This document shows positions 1 to 12,887 of a DNA stretch of 64,000 nt, in pieces (the first letter of the stretch is position 1; every line of letters begins with the position of its first letter). Location of the stretch: assembly GCA_905221605.1 (NCBI GenBank), contig CAJNDS010002639.1, positions 85,445-149,444 on the forward strand, read 5' to 3'. This stretch comes from Symbiodinium natans (lineage: Eukaryota > Sar > Dinophyceae > Suessiales > Symbiodiniaceae). Below the pieces are notes generated by a model. That model did not search any database and had not been told where the DNA came from. It saw nothing but the letters and a program-made list of their open reading frames with translations. Position numbers and translations under genes: made by a program.

Positions 1-836
1 CTGGGTGTGGAGGAACATCGGACTTATGTCTATGTCCATGTGGTAAATATTCAGGTTCCTTCTTATATGGCTTATCGTAATTCACCTATACATGCAGCCC
101 AGGTGATGCCTACATGCTCCGGCATGACCCCATGACAAACTTCTTGATGATGGCCGGGCTTCTCCAGGACAAAAGCCATAACTATCAGCGTGACTGTCTC
201 TCCACGTAACTGGGTCATAGTTTAGACGTAGGTTATTGCATGCGTGTATTTCCGGAAATTGAGGGGCCTCCTGTTTGGGGTCGTTACGATGAGGATTACA
301 GTGATTTGGCTATGTACGGCTGGCCATGTTCTGGGAAATACCCATGTACATGTGTATTACCTTGCACTGCAAGGTGAAGTTGAACAAGATCCCAACAATT
401 TGCCAAGGTACCACTGGGCCAACCCCAAATGCAATCGCCGGCTCCAGCAGATGGTGAACGCTGTGCGTTTCATGGCCAAGGTGCAACCAGGCAATGGATT
501 AGGCTTGAAGGGGCTAGGTTTGAGGAACTCGGTGTTTTTTTCGTTGCTTGTTGCGCACAAGGTTTCGACCTGCTCGCGTATGTGGGCCTCAGGGTTGTCA
601 AAAGGGTTTGCTGAGCAGCTGTCAGGCCTTGTAAAGGGGTGATGCGGTCAACTAAGCCAGGGCCCATGCAAGTAGCTGTCACCATGTTATGCATCGGTTT
701 ATTCTTGGCAATGAAAATTGTTATTCATGAGAGCTCTAACTGTAAACTGTAACTCCAAACCCCCCCCCCCCCAAGCCCCCCAAGCCCTAAGAGTCCTAAA
801 CCTCTTAGAACCAAAATTCCTTAGGAGCCCAGGCAG
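1..836. other. no supported gene
   Basis: I see no convincing coding structure here. Short open frames exist (for example 244-642) but they lack codon bias, domains or splice context. Only a short C-run near 763-782 stands out. Confidence 0.4.
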
Positions 837-931
837 GGCAACGCGACGCTGGCGGCGGCCATGAACAACAACGAGCGTGAGGAGCAGGACCGCACATCAG
901 AGCTGCTTATGGAGGAGTTTAGGGATGTTCA
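837..931 (+). CDS. putative coding exon, coiled-coil-like
   Basis: An open GC-rich island follows an AG at 835-836 and reads GNATLAAAMNNNEREEQDRT and onward to LLMEEFRDV. It is rich in Glu, Asn and Arg and looks helical. It ends at a possible GT donor (932-933); without splicing the frame meets TAG at 933. It may belong with the islands at 1503 and 2059, but the phases do not join cleanly, so intermediate exons or different donors would be needed. No family recognised. Confidence 0.35.
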
Positions 932-1502
932 GTAGGTTTGTTTGTGGTTTACGTTTTTTACTGTTGACGACTTAACGTATGTATGGTTTGGGGCTGGGTA
1001 GTGTCTTATCGTTGAGGATGTAGTGTGTTGTTCATCGTTGAGGCTTAGGGTTTTGGTTTTGTTTATGTTTGTGTATACTGGTTTGTGGAGTGCGGTTCGG
1101 CGGTTCAGGGTTTGCGTGTTTAAATGTAGGGCTTCATGCTTTAGGTTTTAGGGTCATGCTGTTTCTTGTTACGATGCTTGTTATCGTTATCACAGTTGCA
1201 GTTATGATTGGCATCACGGTTGCTGTTGCTCTTACTATGGTGGCAAATGTTCCACATCGTTGTTATCTTTAGTGCTGGCACTGTCTCTCATAGAGTTCTT
1301 TCCATTAGGATCATGAAGATGTTTAAGCTTACCTGGACGATAGCTGTTGCTACAACCCTTGTTGTACTAGTACGAATGCCTTGGCTATCAATAACACAAT
1401 AACCGTTGCTGTGTTTATTGCCGTTTTATACTAGTAATAATTGTATGACTGTTACCATTACCAGTACGATGATGCTGAGAATTATTGTTAATATCTGCAC
1501 AG

Positions 1503-1539
1503 GACAGAGCCTACGAGGCCTCCCTGGCTGCCCTTGAAG
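1503..1539 (+). CDS. putative small exon (37 nt)
   Basis: Lies between an acceptor-like CTGCACAG and a donor-like GTGTAT. In one frame it reads DRAYEASLAALE, an amphipathic helical sequence compatible with the neighbouring Glu-rich islands. Very short, so support rests on splice-site context and composition only. Confidence 0.3.
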
Positions 1540-2058
1540 GTGTATTGGGGGAGGATGGTGCCTGGGCGTTCGCCAAATAACCCAGAAAGTGGGGAGACAT
1601 CGGAAACGGCGAGGGAGAGGAGGTGAACATCGTATGAGCCCCTAATATCGGCCATTTGGCCTGTCAATAAAAGTAGAGGCACTCTTGACTCCAGATCTAC
1701 ATGATGTGAAATGTACTTAATGTATGTAGTTTACCCGCATTCACTCCGAAACTTGCTGCTATCCCTAAACAAACCTACAGCTACACCGGCCCAGGTGCTT
1801 TGGCGTTGCAGCTGAAAGACAAGATCCGGGGTTCTCCTGTTCTGGAAAAAGACCCAGAAGGCTGGACCGCTGCCTAGAGCCATCCTCGGCTTCAGGCTGG
1901 CTTTTGTTTAAAACTCGTAAAGGTTCTTGAAAGTTTGGGTCATCTTGTGAATCTTCCTTATGAATGACCCTTAAGCCCTCAGAGGCCAGACAAGCCATGA
2001 CTTGCATGGTAATCTAAACTGCAAGTGCACGATCGTACATTTTAGTGTGTTGGGAGAG

Positions 2059-2136
2059 CACCTGGAAGGCACCGTGCAGTGGATGATCGGCTTGCTCACC
2101 AACCTCACGATGGGCTCCGACGAGGACAACAACTGA
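2059..2136 (+). CDS. putative terminal exon with TGA stop
   Basis: Reads HLEGTVQWMIGLLTNLTMG followed by an acidic SDEDNN tail and a TGA stop at 2134-2136, after an AG at 2057-2058. The GC-rich coding composition contrasts with the AT-richer surroundings. Probably the 3' end of the gene to which the 837 and 1503 islands belong. Function unknown. Confidence 0.35.
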   Translation, partial: HLEGTVQWMIGLLTNLTMGSDEDNN

Positions 2137-2977
2137 GGAAGAGGGTCATTGAGGGCGGAAGGTTCACTTCAGGTATTAGGGAACTCTTGTACACGACAAG
2201 CATACAGCCCTAATGGTAGAGTTACCAGACATTGTTGTTGTTTGTGTTACCATGATAATATAGTACTGAGCTTGAGACCTGCCATAGGGTCTTTTGGTTG
2301 AATACAGGCAGTTGAAAAATTCGCATGTACCAAATTCCCTGCATGATCGTGTAAACAGTAGATCCTTCAGGTGTCGCACAGTTTCCAAGCACAGCGCAGT
2401 GCCCTCCTAGTAACTATGCAACAGCCCAATTTCCAGGTTTCGGGTTGACGAAGCCTGCTGGAAAAATGTTAAGGGGACCTCAACAGAAGTTCTCTATAAC
2501 AGGAATCAGGAGTGGTCGAGGTCCGGCGTGGAGTAGTGGCGGTGTCGGGGTGTAGGGTTTCGGGATTCCCCTATTGTAAGTTTTTGACAAGTAGTTGTTC
2601 CTACGAGGACATCGCGTGTATATCGTCGTCCAGTACTACTAATTACTATATACCGTTATGCAGCATTACGTACGATGCTCTGATTCATGTTGTTACGACT
2701 CATGAAGCTGTATGCAGGTTTACACTACTTGAATACTGCTATCTTTATAGTACTGTATATGGCTACATTCAGAATATAGAGTAAAGACCCACATGTATAT
2801 ATGCAGTATACATATATATATATATATGTATACACGATTAATGTTTCGTACTATGTCGAGTGGTTGGGGGGTCTTGGGACGCTGCCCTGAATGTTCAGGC
2901 AGAGGGCTCAGGGTACAGGGGTTCTGGGTTGCTGTCAATGACTGTAAGACAACAAATTCGATTATGATTCGGCCTCA

Positions 2978-3088
2978 ATGCTCGCCCTTGGCAAGGACAA
3001 AGCCGCAGCAAGGCAGGCCATTCGGACCATGCCATCGTCCTCTCCAGCACTGACGCAAGAGGAAGAGGAGCCCTTTGAAACAGCATGA
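2978..3088 (+). CDS. putative terminal coding exon
   Basis: From ATG 2978 the frame reads MLALGKDKAAARQAIRTMPS and ends in an acidic EEEEPFETA tail with TGA at 3086-3088. The Lys/Ala/Arg-rich helical start and acidic end look like coding sequence rather than intron. It could be an exon starting upstream of the ATG. No family recognised. Confidence 0.3.
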   Translation: MLALGKDKAAARQAIRTMPSSSPALTQEEEEPFETA

Positions 3089-3163
3089 ATACTAGTTCCT
3101 AGCAACAGTAACAGGAAGAGCAAGAATTCAAAATAGCAAGGACGGTGGACGTAAGAAATAATT

Positions 3164-3189
3164 TAGTGGTAGTGGTGGTGGTAGTAGTA

Positions 3190-3232
<43 letters not shown>

Positions 3233-3270
3233 AAGTAGTAGTAGTAGTAGCAGTAGTAGTAGTGGTACCA
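3164..3270. repeat. GTA/GTG trinucleotide microsatellite
   Basis: About 35 units of GTA with GTG and GAA interruptions. The long polyvaline frame across it is an artefact of the repeat. Confidence 0.9.
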
Positions 3271-4515
3271 AGCAGTTGTATAGGTTGCCTGGGTGTTTCA
3301 ATTGTTTTTCAAGGACTGGGAACTTTCAGATTGGGAGGGGGGGGGGGGTAGTTGCGTTCGCTTGCATTTGTTTCCATCCCCTGTTTTCTTTGTTAGAAAG
3401 AGGTTTCGTGTGCTTGAGTTCAGTGAGTCTAGAGATCGTTGTTTTGCGGTAGCGCGGATACTTCTGCAATTTCAGCACTTCTGGGCCTTGCGTAAACCGA
3501 AAGGCGTCCACGCGGTGCTTTCTTTGTTTCTCCAGGCAAGGCCCAGAAGCGCTGCAAATTACAGTAGGTTCAGCGCCGCAGCGAAAGGTAGATGTTTCGA
3601 CTCTTCTGATGATGCTGCTACTCAACGCCCACGAAACACGCCAGGCAACCTACACAACCGCCACCGAGTCGCGACAACACTAAATCGTACCATGTTTTAA
3701 CTTCAGGATTCTCTCCGGGTTTGAAAGCGCCTTGGTCTTGTAGTGCTTTGGGGGTTTGAGAGTTTAGCACGTACAGTTGTTTAGAGTTGCCAGAGGGGTC
3801 GAAACTCTAAACCCTGAGGGCTTAGACTCCTCGAACGCAGCTGACAAGCTTTAGGACTTTGGACTGCCTGCCTGGCCTGTGGTTTACCAAGAATCGAAGT
3901 AAGTTGTAGCGACACGGCAGCGACCATGGTAACAACATCTCACATCGGGTCCCCGTCTACGTAATCGCAATCAGTATAATTCATGCCAGGACGGGCCGTT
4001 ACAGAAATAATCACCGTCGTAGTAACGGCTTATAAAACTGTTCCGCTAATATGACCCCATGGGTAAGTAATGCACTACCCAACATTTATGTTTTGGATGT
4101 TTTGGCCCCTATGTTTGTTTATTTCAGTAGGTTCTTGGAACACCTACGGAGTCCAGAAGCTTCAGCTGCGACTCTGATAGGCACACCTCGAAAAAGGCAT
4201 TAACCCCAGCCCCTTAAATCAAACACACTTGCCAAGAGACAGGTGTCACGAATATGAGGATTGAGCGAGGGAATCCCCCGTTGTGAGAAACTCCCATATT
4301 TCCCGTATACAACCCCGTTCAGCCCCCGAGAGCCTCCATATGTCTATGTCCAACAAGACTTGTCCCCGTATGTCCTCCAAAATACTGTATTCACTCCATC
4401 ATCATAGTCCTTCTTGTAACAGCCCCAAACGGGAGCCCTACGTTTTGGAAAGCCCGACTTTGCCCCTGCAGCCTTTAAAAGCCTGTGATGAAGGAAAAGC
4501 CACCCAAGTGTTTTG
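3271..4515. other. no clear gene
   Basis: Mixed-composition sequence with a G-run near 3340 and scattered short TTTAGGG-like text. Overlapping open frames at 3293-3700 on both strands show no domain or splice support. Confidence 0.35.
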
Positions 4516-4581
4516 GCCGAGGAGGAGGCAGAGGCCAAGAGCAAGAAGTTGCTGCGTGAGGCGGGAGACCCAAACCAGAAG
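4516..4581 (+). CDS. putative coiled-coil exon (KKLLREAG type)
   Basis: Reads AEEEAEAKSKKLLREAGDPN, a charged heptad-like segment. The LLREAG core matches the NAMKQLLKEAG and NAVKQLLREVADG exons at 23598 and 22896, suggesting a recurrent exon type in this region. Exon limits are uncertain. Function unknown. Confidence 0.35.
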
Positions 4582-5393
4582 CCTACGTACTGCTGCTTCT
4601 ACTTCTACCACTCCCAACAACACCACGACTACCACTACCACTGCTTCTATTTTTGCGTTCTCTTCTTTTGTGTTTTACGTCGACTTCTACTTATACTTCT
4701 ATTCTTATTGCTGTTACGATTACCAGCGCCCAGTCTGTAAGTTCTTGTTCACATTTATGTTGGGTGTGAACGGTATTTCTTGTGTTTGCCGTCACAGGGA
4801 TGCAACCGCATTGGGTTCCCAAACTAGCCCCTGCATACTCCCAAAAAAAGAGCCACAAGACAGTGCAGGACAGTAGAAAAGCTGGAGAGTATATGACCGG
4901 GTATACGACCTGGAATGCTCCATGAAGAGGGTTTAAGACCAGTGGACAGTCGCTGATATTCATCGCGTGTTTCTCCGGCTCAGGCTGCATTTAGGGAGTT
5001 GATATTGCGCTGTAGAATCAGAAGAACGGCGTTCCACTGCCAACATTGTGCTCTGAAAATCTGTCAAGGAACCTACTAAACCCACATTGCTGTAGAACCC
5101 CATGACTACCCCAAATGCTAAACCCCGTAAACCATCCGTTGGATTTCGATGGCTTAAATCAAAAAAAGGATGTTCAATGGCTTAGAGTTTCGGGCTTTAG
5201 AGTTGAGGGGTTTATGGCTAAGGGTTTAGTACGTTTAGGGGTAAAGGGAAGTACTAGTACAGGGTTCTCCGCAAATTAAGCATCATCCTGGTCATTTGGG
5301 GAGGTGTTTCTGAGGGTTTGGGTAAACACGGAATCAAATATCCGCAAATCCCTGAACTGCAAGCCCCAAAGCGTGAACCCTGTTAAGGTTCAG

Positions 5394-5471
5394 GGCATCG
5401 ACCTCGACAAGGCCATGGATGACACCGAGCTTATCAACATGGACGAGCCAGGAGAGACCTTGGCAATCTAA
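5394..5471 (+). CDS. putative terminal coding exon
   Basis: Follows an acceptor-like GGTTCAG. It reads GIDLDKAMDDTELINMDEPG then ETLAI and a TAA stop at 5469-5471. Acidic, GC-rich and in clear contrast to the flanking telomere-like non-coding text. No domain identified. Confidence 0.4.
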   Translation, partial: GIDLDKAMDDTELINMDEPGETLAI

Positions 5472-5575
5472 ACCCCAAACTGTAAGCACAACATTTCCAG
5501 TTTGCTAGGGCTTCTGGTTCAGGATCGTTAGAGTTTAGCCGCCCTTCGGGCCAGGTTTCACGGCATAGGGTTTGT

Positions 5576-6463
<888 letters not shown>

Positions 6464-6957
6464 CAGAGGTTTTTCATGATACGAGCAGCATAAAAGCGAC
6501 TATCGCACAATGGAAGAAACAAACACAATTGTAGTAGTAATAGCAACCGTGCTAGACAGTAGCAGCCGTGCTTCTGATAGCGGTAGTAGCACCAATAGCA
6601 ATCATAACAGTAACAGAAGCGGCAAGCAATGGCTAAAAACATTCATGATCGTAATCGCAGTAGAAGTAGTAAGAATACTGAGTTTTCGGCGTGTCCTTAT
6701 TGCTCTGTGGTCCCTGAAAAAGGGGGGGTGTCATAAAGTTCAGAGTTTATGGTGTAGGGTTGAGAGTAAGACGCCAACAGCAGTTTCGGGTTCAGGGTAA
6801 GATGGCAACAGCAGTTTAACGAGTTTGCGACACCTTTTTTGATGCTCTTGGAAAGCCTTGAGACATGCTCCATACCTAACTAGCCCATTGCTTCAAGTAA
6901 AGGTTTGGGGTTTAGGGATTCCAGATTCTTGGTTCTAAGCCTGAAGCCCTTGAGCAG

Positions 6958-7085
6958 ATGAGCCGGACGTGAGCACGAACAGCGCCAGCCAGCTGGAACT
7001 GCGGCAGAGCATGGCCTTGGGATCTAAGACGAAGCTGCTGCTGGGCAACAAGCATCATGACAGTGATAACAAAGCATTCCCCTAA
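6958..7085 (+). CDS. putative terminal coding exon
   Basis: After an AG at 6956-6957 the frame reads DEPDVSTNSASQLELRQSMA and continues through a Lys/Leu-rich stretch to TAA at 7083-7085. Coding-like composition; no domain recognised. It is one of several stop-bearing islands in the first 7 kb, which could be several short genes or decayed gene fragments. Confidence 0.35.
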
Positions 7086-7385
7086 CCAAAGCTTTTCAAC
7101 AAGTTTGCGCACTTCGTAGAGTAGACACGAATGGTCGAGATACCAGAAATGGCAACAATAGCGATTAGTATGACCTCCCCCGTTGGCCCGGCTGAACGAC
7201 GTATGGAAAGATCATGTGAGCAACAGAATAAAGTTCTGTTGTAGGAGTCATACATACCGCGTCGGTTATGATTTCCTTCGGGACAGCCGTTAACAGGGAA
7301 GTGAGATTGGGCCGGAGAAAGAAGCGAGATGGTATGGACATGTAAGATGAAGCCCCCCCCCCTCGCCCCAGAAAAAAGGAGACAG

Positions 7386-7416
7386 TATACGTATATATAT
7401 ATATATATATATGTAT
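7386..7416. repeat. TA dinucleotide repeat
   Basis: A short pure TA tract flanked by TATACGTA and TGTATACA. Confidence 0.8.
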
Positions 7417-8172
7417 ACATTTCACTTTCAAACTCCCATGCAGTCTTCCGATCCCAGAGCCCAGGCCCTCCATCCCAACCCCGCTTATGGTTGAGGCTAT
7501 AGGGCTTGGGGCAAGTTCTGGATTTAACTCCCAGAACCTCAACCCTGAATAGAAAAACTCTGAAACACTAGCTAAAGCATGAGACTTGAAGGTTTAGGTT
7601 TTAAGATTCGGCGTAGGGTTCCTGAAGACAAAAACTTAGCCCCAACCCTGGATATCCTCAATGAATACAGGAGCTTGTGAAACTAGAGGTTTCCCACACA
7701 CCGCAAACTTCCACAATCAGATCAGAAAGGACACTGAATTCTCAACCCCTCCACCAGACAAGGTCTTGAGATGGGATCTTTTGTCTCGGTTTAGGGACTG
7801 CGCTGCCAGTACTCAGATGCTCCTGGGTTTGGGGTGTCACCTTTTTTTGGCGTTCAGGGTGGTTTCGGCCGGCGGGGGGGGGGGGGGGGGAAACCGGGAA
7901 ACCTAAACCCCTTGGTAACCCTGGAGCCATGTGGGCCTTGGGGTTGCCATGCGTTCCTTTGGAAACCTTTAGGCCTGTGGGTACGGTGAGGATCCAAGGG
8001 GTGTTCGTCATGCATAGCCAGTTTGGGGCTTAGGGGTTACGGGTTTTTTTGTGGGTTTATGCCAAAGTATGATTACGCAAGAGGTTCCAAGTTGAGTACC
8101 CAGTGTCGGGGCCCATAGGACAAGCACGCACCTTTCCAACTCCTGACTTAGACAGCCTTTGGTCTTGCAAAG

Positions 8173-8628
8173 TTGCGTTGGAAGCTTCTGCAGAATTTTC
8201 TGTTGAAACCTTTGTTTGCCACAAAATTGTTTACATTACACATTTCAGTTGCAAGCCTGGCCCCAGTTTCAGATAGCCTTGCCTGTCCAATTTTCCTGAG
8301 CACATGGCCCTTTTGGGGCCCTTCGAAAGCACGATTGCCAAGGTTGATTTTTGTGGTGCTTCTTGTGGCCTTTGCCGCCCTTGCTTTTTGGGGCACTGTC
8401 GCTGCTGCCATCTGGTCCTACGTCTACGTGTCTTTCATTGGCTGTGCTGGTTGGAAATTCTTCCAGAAGCATGCTGCAAGAAATGCTTCTGGTACAAGCA
8501 CAGCGATCGCCCCTGTGACCAACAAAGGATACGGATGGTGTGTGGCCAAGGTCCTCATGTTCCCAGTCCACTATCTCTTTGATGATTTGCTCGGCCTTAA
8601 CGCGACATGCGATGACTGCAGCTATTGA
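8173..8628 (+). CDS. putative membrane protein exon
   Basis: Open frame of 151 codons ending in TGA at 8626-8628. The middle holds a long hydrophobic stretch (VVLLVAFAALAFWGTVAAAI) that could span the membrane, followed by a Trp/Tyr/Cys-rich region and a second hydrophobic segment near FPVHYLFDDLL. The track start is a TTG, so the true 5' limit is probably an upstream acceptor. It may belong to the membrane protein gene further right or be separate. Non-coding chance cannot be excluded. Confidence 0.4.
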   Translation: MRWKLLQNFLLKPLFATKLFTLHISVASLAPVSDSLACPIFLSTWPFWGPSKARLPRLIFVVLLVAFAALAFWGTVAAAIWSYVYVSFIGCAGWKFFQKHAARNASGTSTAIAPVTNKGYGWCVAKVLMFPVHYLFDDLLGLNATCDDCSY

Positions 8629-9377
8629 ATGTACTATGACGTTTGGCTCCGGGCCACGCACTGGTGCTTTCGGTAACAACCTAGAAACATACTGTAGTAC
8701 ACTGGGGTGTACTATATAGTATGCTATGAAACGCTAAACCCACTGCAATTGTTTCTAGGGGTTTCACCTGCGGCTGGGCTGGAGGCAGTTTCACCTCAAG
8801 GCCGCCTGCTGGAAGACAGAAGTGTCATGTAAAAAAGCGGTTTGATGACAAGGAGGGTGTTAAAGTTGCGGGATAAGTGTCAGGGGTTTTCTGACTGCCG
8901 CCCCAAACAGTACCTGTTAAGGGTTTGCAGGACAGAGCTTCGTAGTTGCCGATCAAAGAGCGCACGAAATAGGACGCTTTTTGCCTTTCCTTACTGTGCT
9001 AAATAAAACCTAAACCCAAAGCCTTAAGCCTAAACCCGGAACCCTAGATCTCTTGAGGTTTGGCAGTAGCAGGGCTCCGAGACAGGTTATAAGTGCCATA
9101 GAAGCTCTTGCCTGTCTTCGGGTCCGGAGACTCGTAGTGAAAACTGCAACAGAAATGGGCTGCGCATTTTTTTTTATCCTGATGGTTTTTTCCTCATTCT
9201 CTCTTGGCCAAGGGATTTGCAGGGCTCTTTGGAGTTCTGCGGGTTTCTTCAGGGCATTCAGAGGGTTCCATTCCTTATTCCACCAGTTGGCATTCTTATT
9301 CCCCAGGTTTGGCAGTTTATTCTCACGGTGCCCCCTCTTATTCTGAGGATTTTTTTTAAATTCCCACCCCGCCTCAA

Positions 9378-9840
9378 CTCCCCCCCCCCTCCCCCCCCCC
9401 CCCTCCCCCCCCCCCCCCCCCCCCCCTCCCCCCCCCCCTCCCCCCCCCCCCTCCCCCCCCCCTCCCCCCCCCCCCCCCCCCTCCCCCCCCCTCCCCCCCC
9501 CTCCCCCCCCCCCCCCCTCCCCCCCCCCCTCCCCCCCCCCTCCCCCCCCCCTCCCCTCCCCCTCCCCCCCCCCTCCCCTCCCCCCCCCTTCCCCCCCTCC
9601 CCCCCCCTCCCTCCCCCCTCCCCCTCCCCTCCCCTCCCCCCCCCTCCGCCCCCCCCCCCCCCCCCCCCCTCCCCCCCCCTCCCCCCCCCTCCCCCCCCTC
9701 CCCCCCCCCTCCCCCCCCTCCCCCCCCCTCCCCCCCCCTCCCCCCCCCCCCCCCCCTCCCCCCCCTCCCCCCCCTCCCCCCCCCCTCCCCCCCCCTCCCC
9801 CCCTCCCCCCCCCCTCCCCCCCCCTTCCCCCCCCCCCCCC
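9378..9840. repeat. homopyrimidine C-rich array
   Basis: About 460 bp of almost pure C interrupted by single T every 7-12 bases, with few other bases. It yields spurious poly-Pro and poly-Gly frames. The complementary strand is G-run DNA able in principle to form quadruplex or triplex structures. Confidence 0.95.
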
Positions 9841-10647
9841 TTTTTTTCACACGACGACGACTACAACACATAGCGCTTTCAGCGCGGAATGGCAAGGCTT
9901 CATTCGGGTTCTGTTCGGGCAGAGTAGAGTGTAAAGGTTATAGGGTCACGCTCTCAGAAACGTTTCAATTCGCGAAGTGCACCAAGTTACAGGAAGGCTG
10001 AAAGGACAAGCAAGGTGGCACGAATTTCGATTTCACTTGTGGGGACTCCGCAGGTTGGGGGTATCGGTATGAATGTGTCTGTGTCTTTCCTGCTTCCTGC
10101 ATGTGCCCTTTGGTAAAACGCTATAACCCACATGTCCCTCACTAGCCCGCACACGCCTTACATCCTATGATATGATTTATGGAAACATAGTACACTAAGG
10201 TACACGTGATACAATATGATAGAATATTTCATAACCCGATCTATTATGATGTCATCTGATTCAATCTCATCAATATGCTATAGTAATATGATACAATATG
10301 ATTATAGTACGACCTGTACCAATGCTAGGCCTGGAAAGTTCTGAAGCTTCCCGTGGCTGAAGCAGTTGCGGCTCCCAGAGCGGAAGCGAGGTAGGTAGAA
10401 GGCTGAAGCATGCAACCCGAGGTCTTACGGTAAACCTTTTTGGGGTTTAGGCTTCTGGGTTTTTATATTTAGTTTGTCTTTAACACAGACTATAAGGGGA
10501 TACTCTTAGCAACTCTTCCGACTCCTAAATTTGCATGGGCTCACTTGGCATGCTTTGGACGCATAGAGCATATAAGCTTCAGCTCTCAGTTCGCTCTGTT
10601 GCCCTCTCCTTTTTTCCCCCCTCCCCCAACTTCGTTCCTTCTCTCCC
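9841..10647. other. no gene; AT-rich ATATGAT-type text
   Basis: Contains an AT-rich patch (about 10160-10320) with recurring GATACAATATGAT-like words and no supported coding sequence. Confidence 0.4.
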
Positions 10648-10746
10648 ATGCCGAAGCTTTTCGTGGAGCGGGACTATGTGGACCAGGAGTTGGCGAAGCT
10701 GCGACGCGAGATGAGCAACCTCAAGGCGGCGGAGCTTTGGGCTAGA
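10648..10746 (+). CDS. putative first exon, helical N-terminus
   Basis: ATG at 10648 opens MPKLFVERDYVDQELAKLRR and continues EMSNLKAAELWARK, a typical amphipathic charged N-terminus. The upstream CT-rich stretch (about 10595-10645) is plausible leader. The 3' limit is unclear and the frame stops at 10798 if unspliced. It may be the start of the membrane protein gene whose later exons are at 12888-18865. Confidence 0.4.
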
Positions 10747-11053
10747 AAAGGATCCTACACACATGTACAAGGGCTAATGCCGCTTCCGCCGACCCCGTAA
10801 AAGGCGCCAGGCTCCAGCGACAGAGTAGCAGGGCAGGGGCTTTAGGGTTTAGGGTCTGGGTTTACTATAGCGTTTTTTTGGGGGGGTGGCTGGGGCAGGG
10901 AGGGCACGGGGTGCGGGGCGGAGGGGTGGACGTCAGCCAGGTAGAGGGCCAGGAAGAGGGGTTTGAGTGAAGGGCGATTAAATGGGCAAGCTGCAAATCA
11001 GGACAAAGAAGAATCTTAGCGTTTTTTTGGGGGCTGGCTGAGCCGGGGGCATA

Positions 11054-11058
<5 letters not shown>

Positions 11059-11113
<55 letters not shown>
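11059..11113. repeat. poly-G run of about 55 bases
   Basis: An uninterrupted G homopolymer inside a G-rich segment (10870-11230). Its length and purity are unusual and may partly be an assembly artefact. The Pro-rich minus-strand frames over it are artefacts. Confidence 0.9.
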
Positions 11114-12887
11114 CGTGGCTCGGTGGGAGGGGATAAACGGGTGGAGGGATGGGTGTCGGTGGGGCGGGGGCATGGGGTGTAGGGGTTTGGGTGTTGGGCC
11201 AGTGTTGGGGCGTTAGCCGGGTAGAGGGCGGGTCGGGTTTGTGGGATGTAGGGGTTTGAGTGAAGGGGTACAGGGAAGGCGCCAAAAATGCCGTGACCAA
11301 ATGGGCTTCGCAAGTTTGAAAGCAGATCAAGAAGAAGTCGCGTGTAGTGTACGGTTTCTCAGTCGGTTCAGACTTTGGGGGTTGGTGGGAAAAGACTTGC
11401 ACCCTTGGTAGTGCACGGGAGCATGTCAAGAAAAGCACCGTGATTGGAGCGCTACCCTAAACCCTCACCCCCAAAAAGCCTATCCAGAACCTTCGATTCG
11501 ATCCTGAAGTTCGATGCCCGAAAAGCTCACGCATCCGAGCTACGAAGCCGGACTGAGTAATCATGTGAGGTCTAGGGATTAGGGGTTTAGGGCTTGATAG
11601 GAAGAACAAACAAGAAAGCAACAACGACATAGTGCGATGACGGTGACGGTGACGATGATCCTGGCCATGATCATCATCATGATCATGGTCATCATCATCG
11701 TCGTCGTCATCATCATCATCATTGCCATCCACACCAGCACCACCCTTATCCCAGCACCACTCTTATCGATTTGCACCATCGTGATCATCATCATGAGGCG
11801 ACCATCATCACTACATATCACTACTGTAAACATGATGATGGTGCTGCTGGTATGGTGACGAGTTGCGTGACCCTCATTCCTGAAACTCTAAAGATTGAGG
11901 CGATAAGAACCCCAAGCCCTCATCCCCTAAATTTAACACCCTCACGCCTAAACCCTAAACTGCTACCAGCCCTAAACCCTGACCCTTATGCTGTCATCAT
12001 TCCTCCTCAAGCTGTTCGCGAGGCAGCAGATTAAGGCACCTGCACTAAGCCCTGTGTGTTTATGGCAACCCTTATACAAGTAGTAGGACTGAAAGGAAGC
12101 CTTTAAAAGGAGCCCTGTTCTGCTTCTTCAGCTTCTTTTCTTCAGGCTTAAGCCATTTGTCCACGTGGAGCCCAAAAGCCAGCTACATCATCCCGTTTAA
12201 AAGGAAGCCGTAAAGGAACCCTGCATTTTTAATCGCATGAAATGATACTCTCTTGCATTGTGCTACACCACGGATCCCCGTACAAAAGGAGTCCTTACGC
12301 AGCCGCCCTATGCTGGGCTTCTTGTGCTCGGAAGGCAGAGCTCCTGTCCAAGCTTGGTGAGGAGTTTCTTGGCCGATGCTTGGGTGTCCTGGGCTCTTAG
12401 GGCGGAGTTGGTGGTTCCTTACTTCTAAAGGCAAAACCCTACAAGGGTGTTTCGGAAGGGTTCCTTAAACAGTGCCTTTTCGACCCGAGGCTTCTTGTAA
12501 AGGGCTCCAAAATATAAAGCCCTTGAAGGAACCCTCAAAGGAACACTTTAAAGCAAGCCTTACAGGGTTCCTCTTCTCAGGTTTGGCAGCCAGAAACATG
12601 ACTTGGAGTCTTCGAAGAGGCAGCTGGAGGAGCCTGCTTTGAGATCCTGGGCTTGGGCCAGGAAGAAGGATGAGCAGCGTTACCATACTCACAACCCTAT
12701 TCACAAAGACTCGTGATCCTTCAAGCGATGTGGGGTTTAGGGTTCTTAGGGTTGAAAGACTCAAGGCATGAGCTTCGTTGGAGCTTCGGAAGGCGTCAAC
12801 GCTACACACCAGCTAGCCGCAACCCGAAACCCAAGACCCCAAAACCCTAGACCCTATACACCCTGAACCCAAAACCCCCCGAGCCAG
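11114..12887. other. non-coding, degenerate repeats
   Basis: Contains an ATC/GAT-rich tract (about 11634-11830), telomere-like CCCTAAAC text, and from about 12040 to 12560 a degenerate repeat built from words such as AAGGAACCCT and TTTAAAAGGAGCCCT. No supported gene. Confidence 0.5.

Noticed and set aside
244-642. 132-codon plus-strand ORF
   Set aside because: No codon bias, domain or splice context; overlapping frames are equally open.
9217-9895. Proline-rich and glycine-rich ORFs
   Set aside because: Artefacts of the C/CT array; no coding signal outside it.
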